Assembly: GCA_030147525.1 (NCBI GenBank)
Contig: JASBVF010000016.1
Span: 304,417-368,416, forward strand
Length of the DNA: 64,000 nucleotides
Origin: Bacteroidota bacterium
GTDB taxonomy: Bacteria > Bacteroidota > Bacteroidia > Chitinophagales > Saprospiraceae
Reading direction: 5' to 3'
In this document: positions 31,022 to 40,169 of the stretch, in pieces
How the letters are laid out: every line of letters starts with the position of its first letter
Numbering within the stretch: the stretch's first letter is position 1
The notes under the pieces: generated by a model
Database searches by the model: none
What the model saw: only the letters and a program-made list of their open reading frames with translations
What the model was told of the DNA's origin: nothing
Translations under genes and position numbers: made by a program

Positions 31022-33361
31022 TTATCGTTTTAAAACGTAGGCTGCCAACTGCTGGCCTGCCAGTGTTTTTACCAGGGAAAATGCCCGGCTTTTTTCACTG
31101 AAAGTTTTTACCCAGACAGCATACAAGCCGTTTCGCTCTTGTTTGACGATGGTGGTTTCGGAATAGCCCAGCCCCGTGAGCAAGGTTGCACGTCGGGTGG
31201 CGTAGTCATAATTGGCAAAGGTGCCTGCGATGACGGCGTAGTTTCCTGCGATCGATTTTTCGTTGACTTTGACACCCGGCATAGTTTCCCGCTGACGAAT
31301 GGGGACGCCAAGTTCCTGTCCGCCTTTACCTTCTGCTGCGCTTCCGCTGTAGGCTTCGTTTTCCGTCAGGTAAAAATCATCGTTGGTCGTATTCTCCATT
31401 CCTGCAATAGGCAAAGAACCGGCTAACGGAGTGCCGATTTCAAGAATTTTAATTTCCGTCCGCCGATTGTACTGGTGTTCAGCTTCGGTGCAAGCCACGC
31501 CATCCGTGCAGCGGTTGCGGATTTGGCGCTCGCCGTAGCCTCTCGGCTCCAGCCTGTGAGCGGGTACGCCGGCCGAGGTCAGGTAACGGAATACGCTGGC
31601 AGAGCGGCGTTCCGACAAGTCGAGATTGTAAGCAGCGGCGCCTCTGGCATCAGTATGCGAGGCCAGTTCCAGTTTCATGCCTGGGTAACTCATGAGCATA
31701 CCAGCCACCTCGTCGAGGTCACGGTAGGCGTCGGGGCGGAGTGTGGCATCGTCGAAGTTGAAGTAAATACTTGGCAGTTCGATAGTCATGCCGGCGAAAA
31801 GAGGAGTGCCGCCGAGGTAGAGAGGCAAGTTGATTTTTTCGCCCTTTGTGCAAGGCATTTTTTTGGTGGAAGCAATGCCGGGAGAAGATGATGCACCATT
31901 TTTTACAGCATAAACCGAATAGTTGCGATTGCAAGGCAGGCAATAGTCGTACTGGCCCCGTGCATCGGAGTAAATGATGATGGCCTCCTGGCTTTCCACA
32001 TCCACAACGTGGACTTCAGCGCCGGAAACCGGTATTCTTCCTCCTTCCATCCAAATTCTTCCGGTGAGCTGAACGCAGTTGGCGGCCCGCCGGAGCTGAA
32101 TATTCAGGGTGTTGAAATTCGTGGTTGGCGACACAGTGATGTAGGCAGGTTCGTAGCCATCTTTCGTGACTTTCAGGACGTAGTTTCCTTTTTTTATTGA
32201 AACGCCGGCCCGGCCGTCAGCGCCTGTGATGGACGACTCGCCCATTCCGCCTGACTTTACGTCAAGGATGAAATTGTCTCTGCCGCCGCTGCCAGGGAGT
32301 AACTTTACCAACTGTCCGCCTTCGGCGTAAAGCGAAATTTCATCAAAACTAATGGTGCTGACGCTGGCGTCTCGAAGTGGGTTACCGTTTTCATCTCTGA
32401 CAGTGAGGCCCTTCACCTGCTGATGGCCCGATGCGATGGTCCTGCTTCCACCATCCATGTAAAAGCTGTAAATGTCGTCACCTCCGTAGCCCCCCATGCG
32501 GTTGGAGGAAAAGTAACCGTTTTTATTGTCACGATCCACGATGAAGCCAAAGTCGTCGTCCGGAGAGTTAAACGGATCGCCCAGGTTGACCGGCGCCGAC
32601 CAGGTTTCGTCCTGCATATTTTGGGTAGTATAAAAAATATCGAGCTTACCGGCGCCGCCATGCCCGTCGGAAGAAAAATAGAGGGTTCCGTCAGCGGCTA
32701 CGTAAGGGAAGACCTCGTTGCCGGGGGTGTTGACATTTTTACCAAGATTGAAGAGTTGCGACCACTCCCCATTTAATTTATAAACGGCGTACAAATCCAT
32801 GCCGCCATGTCCGCCCGGAATGTCTGATGCAATAAACATGACATCTTCATCGGCTGAAACGGTCGGGTGGAGGTAGTTATAGTTTGGGTAGTTGAAAGGC
32901 AGCTTTTGCACGTTCGTCCAGGCTGAGCCTGATTTTTGAGCCTGATAAATTTGAAGCTTTTTAAGCCCGTCGGGGGCAGCATGCTCCATTTCATTTCGGG
33001 TGAAATAAATCGTTTCAGCCGTCCGGTCGAAAGAAACAGGCCCTTCATGAACATGCGTCGTCAGCTCCAGCGCCAGCGGCGCCGGCGGCAGGAGGAAGCC
33101 CTCGGCATCCCGTTGGGAGCGGAAAATGGTCATGATGTTGACGCCTTTTGAGTCTTTTTCTTTCAAGTTGGGGTTCAGACCATCCCGGCGGGTGGAAATA
33201 AATACGATTCCGTCCTTGTAAAATACGGGGCTGTACTCCAGTTCCGGGGAGTTGACCCGGGTTTCGTTGGTCGTGTACACACCGTTTTGACCGATTGAAA
33301 TTTGCCCGAAAAGGCTCATGCTAACTGCAAAATAGACCAGTGTTAGAAGTTGTTTTTTCAT
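31022..33361 (-). CDS. PD40-repeat, OmpA and SPOR domain envelope protein (PorE-like)
   Basis: 779 residues from the ATG at 33361, where a signal peptide starts (MKKQLLTLVYFAVSMSLFGQ). Order: PD40/WD40-like beta-propeller repeats at ~50-320 (YFSSDGHGGAGKLDIFY, GYFSSNRMGGYGGDDIYSFY), carboxypeptidase-like regulatory domains, an OmpA peptidoglycan-binding domain (YFNFDDATLRPDAYRDLDEV, LELASHTDARGAAAYN) and a C-terminal SPOR domain. PorE, a T9SS component, has PD40, carboxypeptidase-like and OmpA domains; the present protein lacks the TPR part and adds SPOR. It likely links outer membrane and peptidoglycan. Role in T9SS is plausible but unproven. Confidence 0.82.
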   Translation of the reverse strand: MKKQLLTLVYFAVSMSLFGQISIGQNGVYTTNETRVNSPELEYSPVFYKDGIVFISTRRDGLNPNLKEKDSKGVNIMTIFRSQRDAEGFLLPPAPLALELTTHVHEGPVSFDRTAETIYFTRNEMEHAAPDGLKKLQIYQAQKSGSAWTNVQKLPFNYPNYNYLHPTVSADEDVMFIASDIPGGHGGMDLYAVYKLNGEWSQLFNLGKNVNTPGNEVFPYVAADGTLYFSSDGHGGAGKLDIFYTTQNMQDETWSAPVNLGDPFNSPDDDFGFIVDRDNKNGYFSSNRMGGYGGDDIYSFYMDGGSRTIASGHQQVKGLTVRDENGNPLRDASVSTISFDEISLYAEGGQLVKLLPGSGGRDNFILDVKSGGMGESSITGADGRAGVSIKKGNYVLKVTKDGYEPAYITVSPTTNFNTLNIQLRRAANCVQLTGRIWMEGGRIPVSGAEVHVVDVESQEAIIIYSDARGQYDYCLPCNRNYSVYAVKNGASSSPGIASTKKMPCTKGEKINLPLYLGGTPLFAGMTIELPSIYFNFDDATLRPDAYRDLDEVAGMLMSYPGMKLELASHTDARGAAAYNLDLSERRSASVFRYLTSAGVPAHRLEPRGYGERQIRNRCTDGVACTEAEHQYNRRTEIKILEIGTPLAGSLPIAGMENTTNDDFYLTENEAYSGSAAEGKGGQELGVPIRQRETMPGVKVNEKSIAGNYAVIAGTFANYDYATRRATLLTGLGYSETTIVKQERNGLYAVWVKTFSEKSRAFSLVKTLAGQQLAAYVLKR

Positions 33362-33690
33362 GGTGAAAATTTTATGGGTGATTGAAAACCTTCCCGAATG
33401 GGTGCTTTCAAATTTGCCTGCGTAGCCATTCATTCGCAGGATAGAAATTGTTTCCGGAAAGAATTGCACCGGCCCAGTCCGGATGATCCGGCCGCTTTTG
33501 TTTGAGGCACAACTGCCAGTAGGTGAGTGAGGAGGGAATTGGTACGTGAGGTACTGCAATCGATTCCGGGAGATACAGTTATCAATGTTCACAGGATAAT
33601 GGGTTTGTGAACAGCCAGGACGTAGTGGCTGCTTTCTTTGTTTGTTCATAATATGCCCGGCTTGCGCCGGAGCCTATTTCATCAACTTAG
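33362..33690 (-). promoter_or_regulatory. long (~320-nt) leader of the PD40-OmpA gene
   Basis: Given the -7 box at 33691-33698, the mRNA would start near 33684. At its beginning lies a stem CCGGC/GCCGG (33657-33670) with a four-base loop reading GCAA on the minus strand. A longer open frame runs through the leader, but it lacks a signal peptide and looks accidental. From 33699 to 33928 I see only AT-rich sequence between two minus-strand genes. Confidence 0.4.
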
Positions 33691-33698
33691 CAAAATTA
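33691..33698 (-). promoter_or_regulatory. -7 box for PD40-OmpA gene
   Basis: The minus strand reads TAATTTTG, an exact TAnnTTTG, with a TTTC 16 bases upstream. Confidence 0.5.
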
Positions 33699-33928
33699 TG
33701 GGTTGGAGCAGGGTGAAACATCCCTGTATTTTGGTATTGTTAACTGTTTTGAAATAAAAGTGATGAGAGTAAATTTTCGTCTTAAATATTTGAAAGACAG
33801 TATTTTAGATAAATGTATTATTGTGTTTTCTTATTTCAAATGGCAAATATTCCAGCCTGGTGGCGGGGTCGTAATTAACTGTTATTCTTATTGTTTCACC
33901 CTGAAATTTGAAGGCGTAAAGAGCTTTT

Positions 33929-36277
33929 TTACAAATAGCTCTTGCGCCGCAGCCGCAGTAAAACGAACCCCAGAATAAGCAAGCCGGCGATACCTCCCGT
34001 TTGCATGAAAAGCGAGCGTTTACCCTGAATACTGCTTTGCAGGTAATATTCATTGGCGGCGCCCGGCGAACCGATGCCAGAGGTGAGTTCCCAGTTTTCA
34101 GGGTTGCCGTTGTCGAGCCTTGGGAGGAGCAGGTTGAGGGTAAAAACCGAGTCTTCAGGTTCGAGTTCGTAACCGGTGCTGTCTACTGCCGATGCGTCGG
34201 GAGAAAACAGCTGGATGATTTCCCGGCGCTTGTTCAGCCCGAAACTTAACCCGCCAATGACACTCTGCACTTCGGGATGGGTTTTTAAAAAGCCGGCGGA
34301 GTCTTCGCACAGTACGACATATCCTTTCGGCGGCAGTGAGTAAGCGGGAAACCGGAAGTCATTTTTCCGGTCGGCGAGTATCCAGTCTTTGAGGTCGATC
34401 CGTTCCCGGGAGTTGTTGTAGAGTTCTACCCAGTCGCCGCTTTGTTTGTTGTTGCAGCTGATCTCGTTGATGATGATTTTTCCGGTGAGCGGGTGCTCAT
34501 ATTTTTCAAAAACAGCCCTGATGTGAGAGTCGGGGCGGCTCAATGCCAGGTACAGCTCCGGCGATTCGGACCTGACTTCTTCTCCTTCCCAACGGACAAA
34601 GCGATAGCCGAGATCCGGAACAGCTTTCAGACGAACAGGAATTTTTTCAAAATACTGGCCGGTGAAAGTGTCTCTGAACTCGATGTTCCCATTGATTACC
34701 ACCCGGCCGCCGTGAGCAATGTCGAGGGAGAGGTTTTTCGGATCCCCGGTGTCAAATTTTTTCATTAAAAAACGGCGCAAATAAGCAGGTCTTTCTTTGG
34801 CGAAGGTGCGTAAAATTTCCACCTGTTTTTCCCATTCCCTGCGGCTCAATCGCCAGCGATCGAGGTGACGTGGCATTTCGGGAAGCAGCTGGTTGTAAAA
34901 CTTTTCTATTCTGGCCAGCACCTGACTGGTTGCAAGGTCGTCATTCAGGTAGTCGGAAAAGCGGTTGATGAACTGGTGTTCGAAGTCTTTGTTTTCCAAG
35001 AGCTTACGCAAAATGAAAGTGCTCCACGGCGGATTGGGCCAGCGGGGCCCGTCCGGAGCGGTGTGGAAATCGAGACTGTTGTTTTGGTAGGCTTTGGGAT
35101 CGTTGAGGCCGAAGCCCCAATCGGTGTCGAAAAGGATCCAGCGCCAACGACCGTTAGGTGTTTGGGGTCGCCAGAACTTGATATTTCCACCAGCATCCTG
35201 GTTGTCAAAATAAATTTGAGCTATCTGCAAATCCATGAAATTGTTGACCTCCATCTGCGAGATAACGTAGGCGAAATTAGCGGCGTTGGCGAGGCTGTTT
35301 TGATCAAGGAAATTCAGCAGATTTCGATAGTGTCGGGTGTTGCCCTGCGTGCAGGTCAGTTTGTGCTCGATGAGATCGATGCTGTCTTTGTCAACTTTGT
35401 GATGGCCGGCGAGGTAGTAGCGGTTTATTTTTTCCCGGAGGTTGTAGATTCCCCAATACTTGCCGTTGATATAGACGTGGGCTGGGCGATAGTCCTGCAC
35501 GTCGAGGTCCCATTTTTTCACTAAATCCGTCATCAGGGCATCCCGGAAGTGTGTTTTTCCGAAATCACTCCCGCTATTTCGGAGTACGAGGTATTTAAAT
35601 TTTTTTAAACCACTTTTGCCAAAAACACGGTAGTCAATGCGGCTTTTGCCATACCGCTGGCGGGCTACGATGGAGATGGATTTTTGAGGAAAAATGCGGC
35701 TCATGCCGCCAAAAAGCCTTAGCCCTACCTGATCATGCCACTCGCATTTTCCGTTTGATTCATAAAACTCAAAATTAGCGGTGACTTCTCTGCGGCTCCA
35801 AAAGTTGGCGCCGGGCAGATACCAAAGCGAATCCACTGCGTTCGCTCCCTTCACAAACAGGCCGACCTCCGGATCGAAGAGCATATCCGAAGTGATGGAA
35901 ATGGATACGACGGGCAGCGTCGTTTCGGGTTCGTTGATGAAATAGGTTTGAGAAAAAACAGTGCTTTTTTCACCGGCCAGCACGGCGAAAGCTCGCACGA
36001 CGGTAGTTTTTCCGACCCGAAATGGCAAACGATATCTGTGTTCCGGTGTTTCACGAGGCCGGGAGCCGTCCGTGGTAAAATAAATTGCGGCGCCGGGGGA
36101 AAGAATCTGAACCGTAACGGAGTCGGTAAAAAAGCCACCTTCCGGAGAGAGTTCAAGTGCCAGCTTTGGAGGTTGGTATATTTCGCTGTTGTTATTTTGG
36201 GCGAAAATACCCGGGATGAAAACCCAGCAGAAAATTGACCAAAGCAACAGTTTCCATGTTGGGGAAAGATTCGTCAT
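33929..36277 (-). CDS. CotH-kinase-type secreted protein with lamin-tail domain
   Basis: 782 residues with a signal peptide ending GIFAQ. Order: chitobiase C-terminal-like domain (GAAIYFTTDGSRPRETP, ~60-80), CotH kinase domain (~120-490; LRLFGGMSRIFPQKSISI, KFKYLVLRNSGSDFGKTHFR, HVYINGKYWGIYNLREKIN, WILFDTDWGFGL), a lamin-tail domain (IINEISCNNKQSGDWVELYN) and a final membrane helix with basic tail (GLLILGFVLLRLRRKSYL). CotH domains phosphorylate proteins in Bacillus spore coats; in Bacteroidota their targets are unknown. The last helix resembles an anchor rather than a T9SS domain. Confidence 0.85.
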   Translation of the reverse strand: MTNLSPTWKLLLWSIFCWVFIPGIFAQNNNSEIYQPPKLALELSPEGGFFTDSVTVQILSPGAAIYFTTDGSRPRETPEHRYRLPFRVGKTTVVRAFAVLAGEKSTVFSQTYFINEPETTLPVVSISITSDMLFDPEVGLFVKGANAVDSLWYLPGANFWSRREVTANFEFYESNGKCEWHDQVGLRLFGGMSRIFPQKSISIVARQRYGKSRIDYRVFGKSGLKKFKYLVLRNSGSDFGKTHFRDALMTDLVKKWDLDVQDYRPAHVYINGKYWGIYNLREKINRYYLAGHHKVDKDSIDLIEHKLTCTQGNTRHYRNLLNFLDQNSLANAANFAYVISQMEVNNFMDLQIAQIYFDNQDAGGNIKFWRPQTPNGRWRWILFDTDWGFGLNDPKAYQNNSLDFHTAPDGPRWPNPPWSTFILRKLLENKDFEHQFINRFSDYLNDDLATSQVLARIEKFYNQLLPEMPRHLDRWRLSRREWEKQVEILRTFAKERPAYLRRFLMKKFDTGDPKNLSLDIAHGGRVVINGNIEFRDTFTGQYFEKIPVRLKAVPDLGYRFVRWEGEEVRSESPELYLALSRPDSHIRAVFEKYEHPLTGKIIINEISCNNKQSGDWVELYNNSRERIDLKDWILADRKNDFRFPAYSLPPKGYVVLCEDSAGFLKTHPEVQSVIGGLSFGLNKRREIIQLFSPDASAVDSTGYELEPEDSVFTLNLLLPRLDNGNPENWELTSGIGSPGAANEYYLQSSIQGKRSLFMQTGGIAGLLILGFVLLRLRRKSYL

Positions 36278-36382
36278 CGTGGTTTCTTCAATTAGATTGT
36301 TTTCGGTAATTCACGTACATGCATGTGTAAATGTAACCTTGATTTTACAAATATTTAAAACAGGGTGCTAAAATTGTATTTT

Positions 36383-36390
36383 TAGGTTTG
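36383..36390 (+). promoter_or_regulatory. -7 box for acyltransferase gene
   Basis: TAGGTTTG is an exact TAnnTTTG, 40 bases before the ATG at 36431. A palindrome ACATGCATGT lies at 36318-36327. Confidence 0.4.
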
Positions 36391-36430
36391 CTTAGCCCCT
36401 GGACCCTTTTTTTCATGAAACTCAAATTTT

Positions 36431-36985
36431 ATGCTAAGCGCTGTCAGTGCCTTTATTCTCAGGCTTTGGGGTTGGAAAATCAAAGGCCGCTACCCAAACG
36501 AGTTACCCAAAGTCATGCTCATCGTGATACCACATACATCGAACTGGGATTTTCCGTTGGGCATTCTCGTTCGCTCCGTCATCCGGGGAGATATCAAATT
36601 TGTCGCCAAATCAAGCTTGTTTAAACCTCCATTCGGCTGGTTTTTCAGATGGCTGGGCGGGTATCCGGTGGAGCGGAGCCGAAGCACCAACTTTGTGCAG
36701 ACGATGGTGGAAATTTACAAAAAGGAGCCCTATTTCCATACAGTCATTGCGCCGGAAGGTACCCGCGGCAAGGTGGATAAGCTGAAGACCGGTTTTTACT
36801 ACATCGCCAAAGGTGGCGGTGCTGCTATCGTCATGTGTAGGTTCGATTGGGGGAAGCGGGAAATATTATTCAGCGAACCGTTTTATACGACGGATGACAT
36901 GGAGGAGGATTTTGAAGTGATCCATAACTTTTTCAAAGGGGTCAAAGGCAAACGGCCGGAAATGGGGTATTTGTACGAAGGCTGA
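36431..36985 (+). CDS. PlsC-type acyltransferase
   Basis: 184 residues. The acyltransferase motif H-x4-D reads PHTSNWDFPLG (about residue 35), and motif III is APEGTRGKVDKLKTGFYYIA (about 108). No long membrane anchor is visible beyond the N-terminal helix. Family members put an acyl chain on glycerol-3-phosphate derivatives or on other lipids. At under 190 residues it is shorter than canonical PlsC (~240), so an acceptor other than lysophosphatidate is possible. Confidence 0.8.
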   Translation: MLSAVSAFILRLWGWKIKGRYPNELPKVMLIVIPHTSNWDFPLGILVRSVIRGDIKFVAKSSLFKPPFGWFFRWLGGYPVERSRSTNFVQTMVEIYKKEPYFHTVIAPEGTRGKVDKLKTGFYYIAKGGGAAIVMCRFDWGKREILFSEPFYTTDDMEEDFEVIHNFFKGVKGKRPEMGYLYEG

Positions 36986-37006
36986 CGAAATAGGAAAAAA
37001 TTGAAA

Positions 37007-37036
37007 TTTGGTGCCGTTGCGTTAAATCTATTTTAG
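37007..37036 (+). promoter_or_regulatory. candidate promoter for choice-of-anchor V gene
   Basis: TTTG (37007-37010), 18-base spacer, TATTTTAG (37029-37036, one mismatch to TAnnTTTG). Start of transcription near 37043 would give an 87-base leader. Confidence 0.4.
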
Positions 37037-37129
37037 TGAAATTGGAGTTTCCATTTTATTCAGGCGGGTCTGTATGCCTGTACTGATATTTTAAAAAATA
37101 ACTGATTCACTTACATTTAACTATTATCT

Positions 37130-37978
37130 ATGAAGATCAAAAAAGTCTACAAAATTGTCGCTTTATTAGTCCTTTATGTTGTTTTACAAAGCCGTTCGGG
37201 TGGCCCTGGCTCTGTCGGAAACCTTCAGGTTACAGGTGCTCCGGGCAGCACAGGCTCTGCGGGTACTTGCGCCAACACAGGTTGCCATTCCGGAGGAAGT
37301 TTCAATCCTGCACTCAATATCCAATTGCTCGACGGCGCCGACCCCGTGGTAAAATACGAGCCGGGCAAAACCTACACTCTTCGGGTAGCCACCACAGCAG
37401 GTTCGGGAAGTCCGGCACGTTATGGATTTCAGGCAGTTGCGCTCAATGCTGCCAACAATCAGGCTGGCGACTGGGGCTCTCCGGGGGCAGGAAAGCAAGT
37501 TACGACGCTCAGCGGCCGGAAATACATTGAGCACAACGCTCCTTCTTCTTCAGGCACTTTTGAAATGCCCTGGATAGCGCCAGCTACAGGCGCTGGGGCT
37601 GTCACTTTTTACTCTGCCGGTATTGCTGCCAATAACAACGGAACAACCACTGGCGACTCTGTGGCTAAAAACTCGCTGACTGTCGAGGAGGAGGCCGTTA
37701 GCGGTACCGGTAATTTGCAGGAAGAATTTGCCAGCATGGTCGTTGCACCCAACCCGGTCAATGATTTCATCAATCTGCAAATTATCAGCCGTAATGCTGG
37801 CGATCACAAGCTTAGGATTTTTGATGTGAACGGAGCCTTGCTAAAGGTCACACCCGTATCTCTCCGGGTCGGTGCCAATCAGGAGAACATTCCTGTGAGC
37901 GACCTGAACCCCGGGCTGTACATCATTCAGCTTTGCGGTGAGGGGCACCAGGCTGCTGTTCAGATTCTGAAGAAATAA
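37130..37978 (+). CDS. choice-of-anchor V (Reeler-like) protein with T9SS sorting domain
   Basis: 282 residues with a signal peptide. After VTGAPGSTGSAGTCANTGCH comes a choice-of-anchor V / Reeler-like beta domain (KTYTLRVATTA and onward). Such proteins usually have CXXCH near the N-terminus; here it is CANTGCH (Cys47, Cys52, His53), i.e. CX4CH. A type A T9SS sorting domain ends the chain (VVAPNPVNDFINLQI, LRIFDVNGALLK, LNPGLYIIQL). It should be exported to the surface. Whether heme or a metal is bound is open. Confidence 0.75.
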   Translation: MKIKKVYKIVALLVLYVVLQSRSGGPGSVGNLQVTGAPGSTGSAGTCANTGCHSGGSFNPALNIQLLDGADPVVKYEPGKTYTLRVATTAGSGSPARYGFQAVALNAANNQAGDWGSPGAGKQVTTLSGRKYIEHNAPSSSGTFEMPWIAPATGAGAVTFYSAGIAANNNGTTTGDSVAKNSLTVEEEAVSGTGNLQEEFASMVVAPNPVNDFINLQIISRNAGDHKLRIFDVNGALLKVTPVSLRVGANQENIPVSDLNPGLYIIQLCGEGHQAAVQILKK

Positions 37979-38024
37979 GCCCCTGTTTTACCAGGTTTTT
38001 AAAAATTATTGATCACGCACTACG

Positions 38025-38062
38025 AAAAAAGTCCTGTCAGCGAATGTTGGCAGGACTTTTTT
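38025..38062. terminator. intrinsic terminator
   Basis: AAAAAAGTCCTG (38025-38036) pairs with CAGGACTTTTTT (38051-38062), extended by TCA/TGG, and ends in six T on the plus strand. Confidence 0.85.
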
Positions 38063-38243
38063 ATGATGAAACTTGAACGTCGCTGTGCTGCGGCACTCGT
38101 CAGGCAATCACAACTTTTGCACTAAACTTGCGTTTTTCAAAACGAGTTGACGCATCGAGCGACTTCAAATTTCATCCTGATTTACGAGACTCGGTTTTAC
38201 CCGAATCAAGTTTCCGGCATCAAGTATCAAACTACCAGACATC

Positions 38244-40046
38244 ATGCGATTTCTTTTTATATGCCTCGCAATACTGTTTTTCCCGCTTTTCTCCAGCGGC
38301 CAGGACACGAAACTGGCTCAGCAATATTACCGGGACGGAGAATTCGAAAAGGCGGCAGTTTTATATAAAAAACTTTACGAACAGCAAAACCGCAACGATT
38401 ACTATTTCGACCGCTACATCGAGTGCCTGCTGGCAGTGGAAATGTACGATGACGTGGAAAGCGCTCTGAAACAAGGCCTCAAGGAAGATCCGGGGAACAT
38501 CCGCCTCTATGTTGCTTACGGCAATCTGTTTGAGCGGCAGTTCAAAGAAGACAAAGCGGAAGAGCAATACGAAAAAGCCATAAAAAAAATGCCTGCCGAC
38601 CAGTACCAGATTACCCGGCTTGCTAGCGCATTCAGCAACCTTACCAAGTACGATCTCGCCATAAAAACCTATGAAGTGGGAGGGCAAATGTTGCGGGACA
38701 ATCAGGTTTTCTCCTTCAATCTGGCAGAACTATATCGCAGAAAAGGCGACGTGAGCAAGATGATTGAAAATTACCTCAACAGCCTTGATGCCTACCCCGA
38801 ACGCCTGAGCACCATCAAAAGCCAGATGCAGCGATACCTCTACAACAGTGATGACTACTTCGAACTGCAAACCCAGCTTTACGACCGTATCCAGAAAAAG
38901 CCGGGTGCATTCCATTACGTGGAGCTGCTTCAGTGGGTTTTTATTCAAAATAAAGATTATAAAAATGCCCTCCGCCAGGCCAAGGCTCTTGACAAAAGAC
39001 TGGGCGAGAATGGTGCAAGAATCTATCAATTGGCAGTAATTGCCTTCAACGACAAAGACTACGATGCTGCTATCACCGCCTACGATTACCTGGTGGAAGA
39101 TCAGGGCGTTTCATCTCCGTTTTACCTCGATGCAAAGCAGTCATCCCTCAGGGCCCGCCGCAACAAGTTGGTAGAGGGCTATAGCTACACCGAGCCCGAA
39201 CTGCGGGAAATCGAGCGTGCCTACGAGAGCTTTCTCAATGAATTTGGCAGCAATAAAACCACTGCCTCCATCATCGCCGAACTGGCTGATCTCGAAGCTT
39301 TTTACCTCAATGATCTCGATAAAGCGATTGCTCTGCTGGATGAAATGATCAACTATCCGGCTATCGATATTCGTACCCAGGCAAAAGGTAAACTGAGCCT
39401 TGGAGATTTTTACCTGATGAAAGATGAGGTGTGGGAAGCTACACTGCTGTACTCGCAGGTCGATAAAGTTTTTCCGGACGATCAACTGGGCCACGAGGCC
39501 CGCTACCGAAATGCCAAGCTTTCCTACTACAATGGTGACTTTCAGTGGGCACAGGCACAGTTTGACGTGCTGAAAGCTTCAACTTCCAAACTCATTGCCA
39601 ATGATGCGCTCGATCTCTCGGTTTTCATCATGGATAACCTGGGGTTAGACACAACCGATCGGGCACTCCGTCTTTACGCCAGTGCTGACCTTCTGACTTT
39701 CCAAAACCGTTTTGATGAGGCTTTCGCCAAACTTGACTCGCTGCTGCTGGCTTTTCCCAAGCATTCACTTGAAGATGACGTGATGTTTGCCAGGGCAAAA
39801 GTTTATACCAAACAACGGAAATTTGACAAGGCCGTCGAGCTTTACCAGCAAATCGTGGAGAAGTACCCCGAAGAAATCAGGGCTGACAACTCGCTTTTCG
39901 CACTGGCTGAGTTGTACGAGAATCAGCTGAACGACGTGGAGAAGGCCATGAAATATTATGAGCGAATATTCATTGATTACGCTGCGAGTACCTTTTCCGT
40001 AGAAGCAAGAAAGCGCTTCAGAAAACTGCGGGGCGATAATATTTGA
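38244..40046 (+). CDS. secreted tetratricopeptide-repeat protein
   Basis: 600 residues; signal peptide (ends FSSGQ). The whole chain is made of helical repeats of TPR type, for example QQYYRDGEFEKAAVLYKKLY, NLFERQFKEDKAEEQYEKAI and KFDKAVELYQQIVEKYPEE near the end. Periplasmic TPR proteins act as scaffolds for envelope complexes. It is followed by a convergent TPR-PD40 gene. No specific partner is evident. Confidence 0.8.
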   Translation: MRFLFICLAILFFPLFSSGQDTKLAQQYYRDGEFEKAAVLYKKLYEQQNRNDYYFDRYIECLLAVEMYDDVESALKQGLKEDPGNIRLYVAYGNLFERQFKEDKAEEQYEKAIKKMPADQYQITRLASAFSNLTKYDLAIKTYEVGGQMLRDNQVFSFNLAELYRRKGDVSKMIENYLNSLDAYPERLSTIKSQMQRYLYNSDDYFELQTQLYDRIQKKPGAFHYVELLQWVFIQNKDYKNALRQAKALDKRLGENGARIYQLAVIAFNDKDYDAAITAYDYLVEDQGVSSPFYLDAKQSSLRARRNKLVEGYSYTEPELREIERAYESFLNEFGSNKTTASIIAELADLEAFYLNDLDKAIALLDEMINYPAIDIRTQAKGKLSLGDFYLMKDEVWEATLLYSQVDKVFPDDQLGHEARYRNAKLSYYNGDFQWAQAQFDVLKASTSKLIANDALDLSVFIMDNLGLDTTDRALRLYASADLLTFQNRFDEAFAKLDSLLLAFPKHSLEDDVMFARAKVYTKQRKFDKAVELYQQIVEKYPEEIRADNSLFALAELYENQLNDVEKAMKYYERIFIDYAASTFSVEARKRFRKLRGDNI

Positions 40047-40106
40047 GCCGGGTGTAGTTTGGTTTTGGGTTCTGAACGGGGCATAAATTCAACGGCTACT
40101 GGTTTT

Positions 40107-40147
40107 AAAAAAAAGCCGGGACAGAATCACTGTCCCGGCTTTTTTTT
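40107..40147. terminator. bidirectional intrinsic terminator
   Basis: GCCGGGACAG (40115-40124) pairs with CTGTCCCGGC (40130-40139) and A/T tracts extend the stem, leaving a T run on both strands for the convergent genes. Confidence 0.9.
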
Positions 40148-40169
40148 TTAACCAGTGGGGTAGGAGCGG

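Noticed and set aside
33703..33978. 91-residue frame in the AT-rich gap after the CotH gene
   Set aside because: Overlaps the CotH gene end, has no family features and an unusual composition; probably chance.
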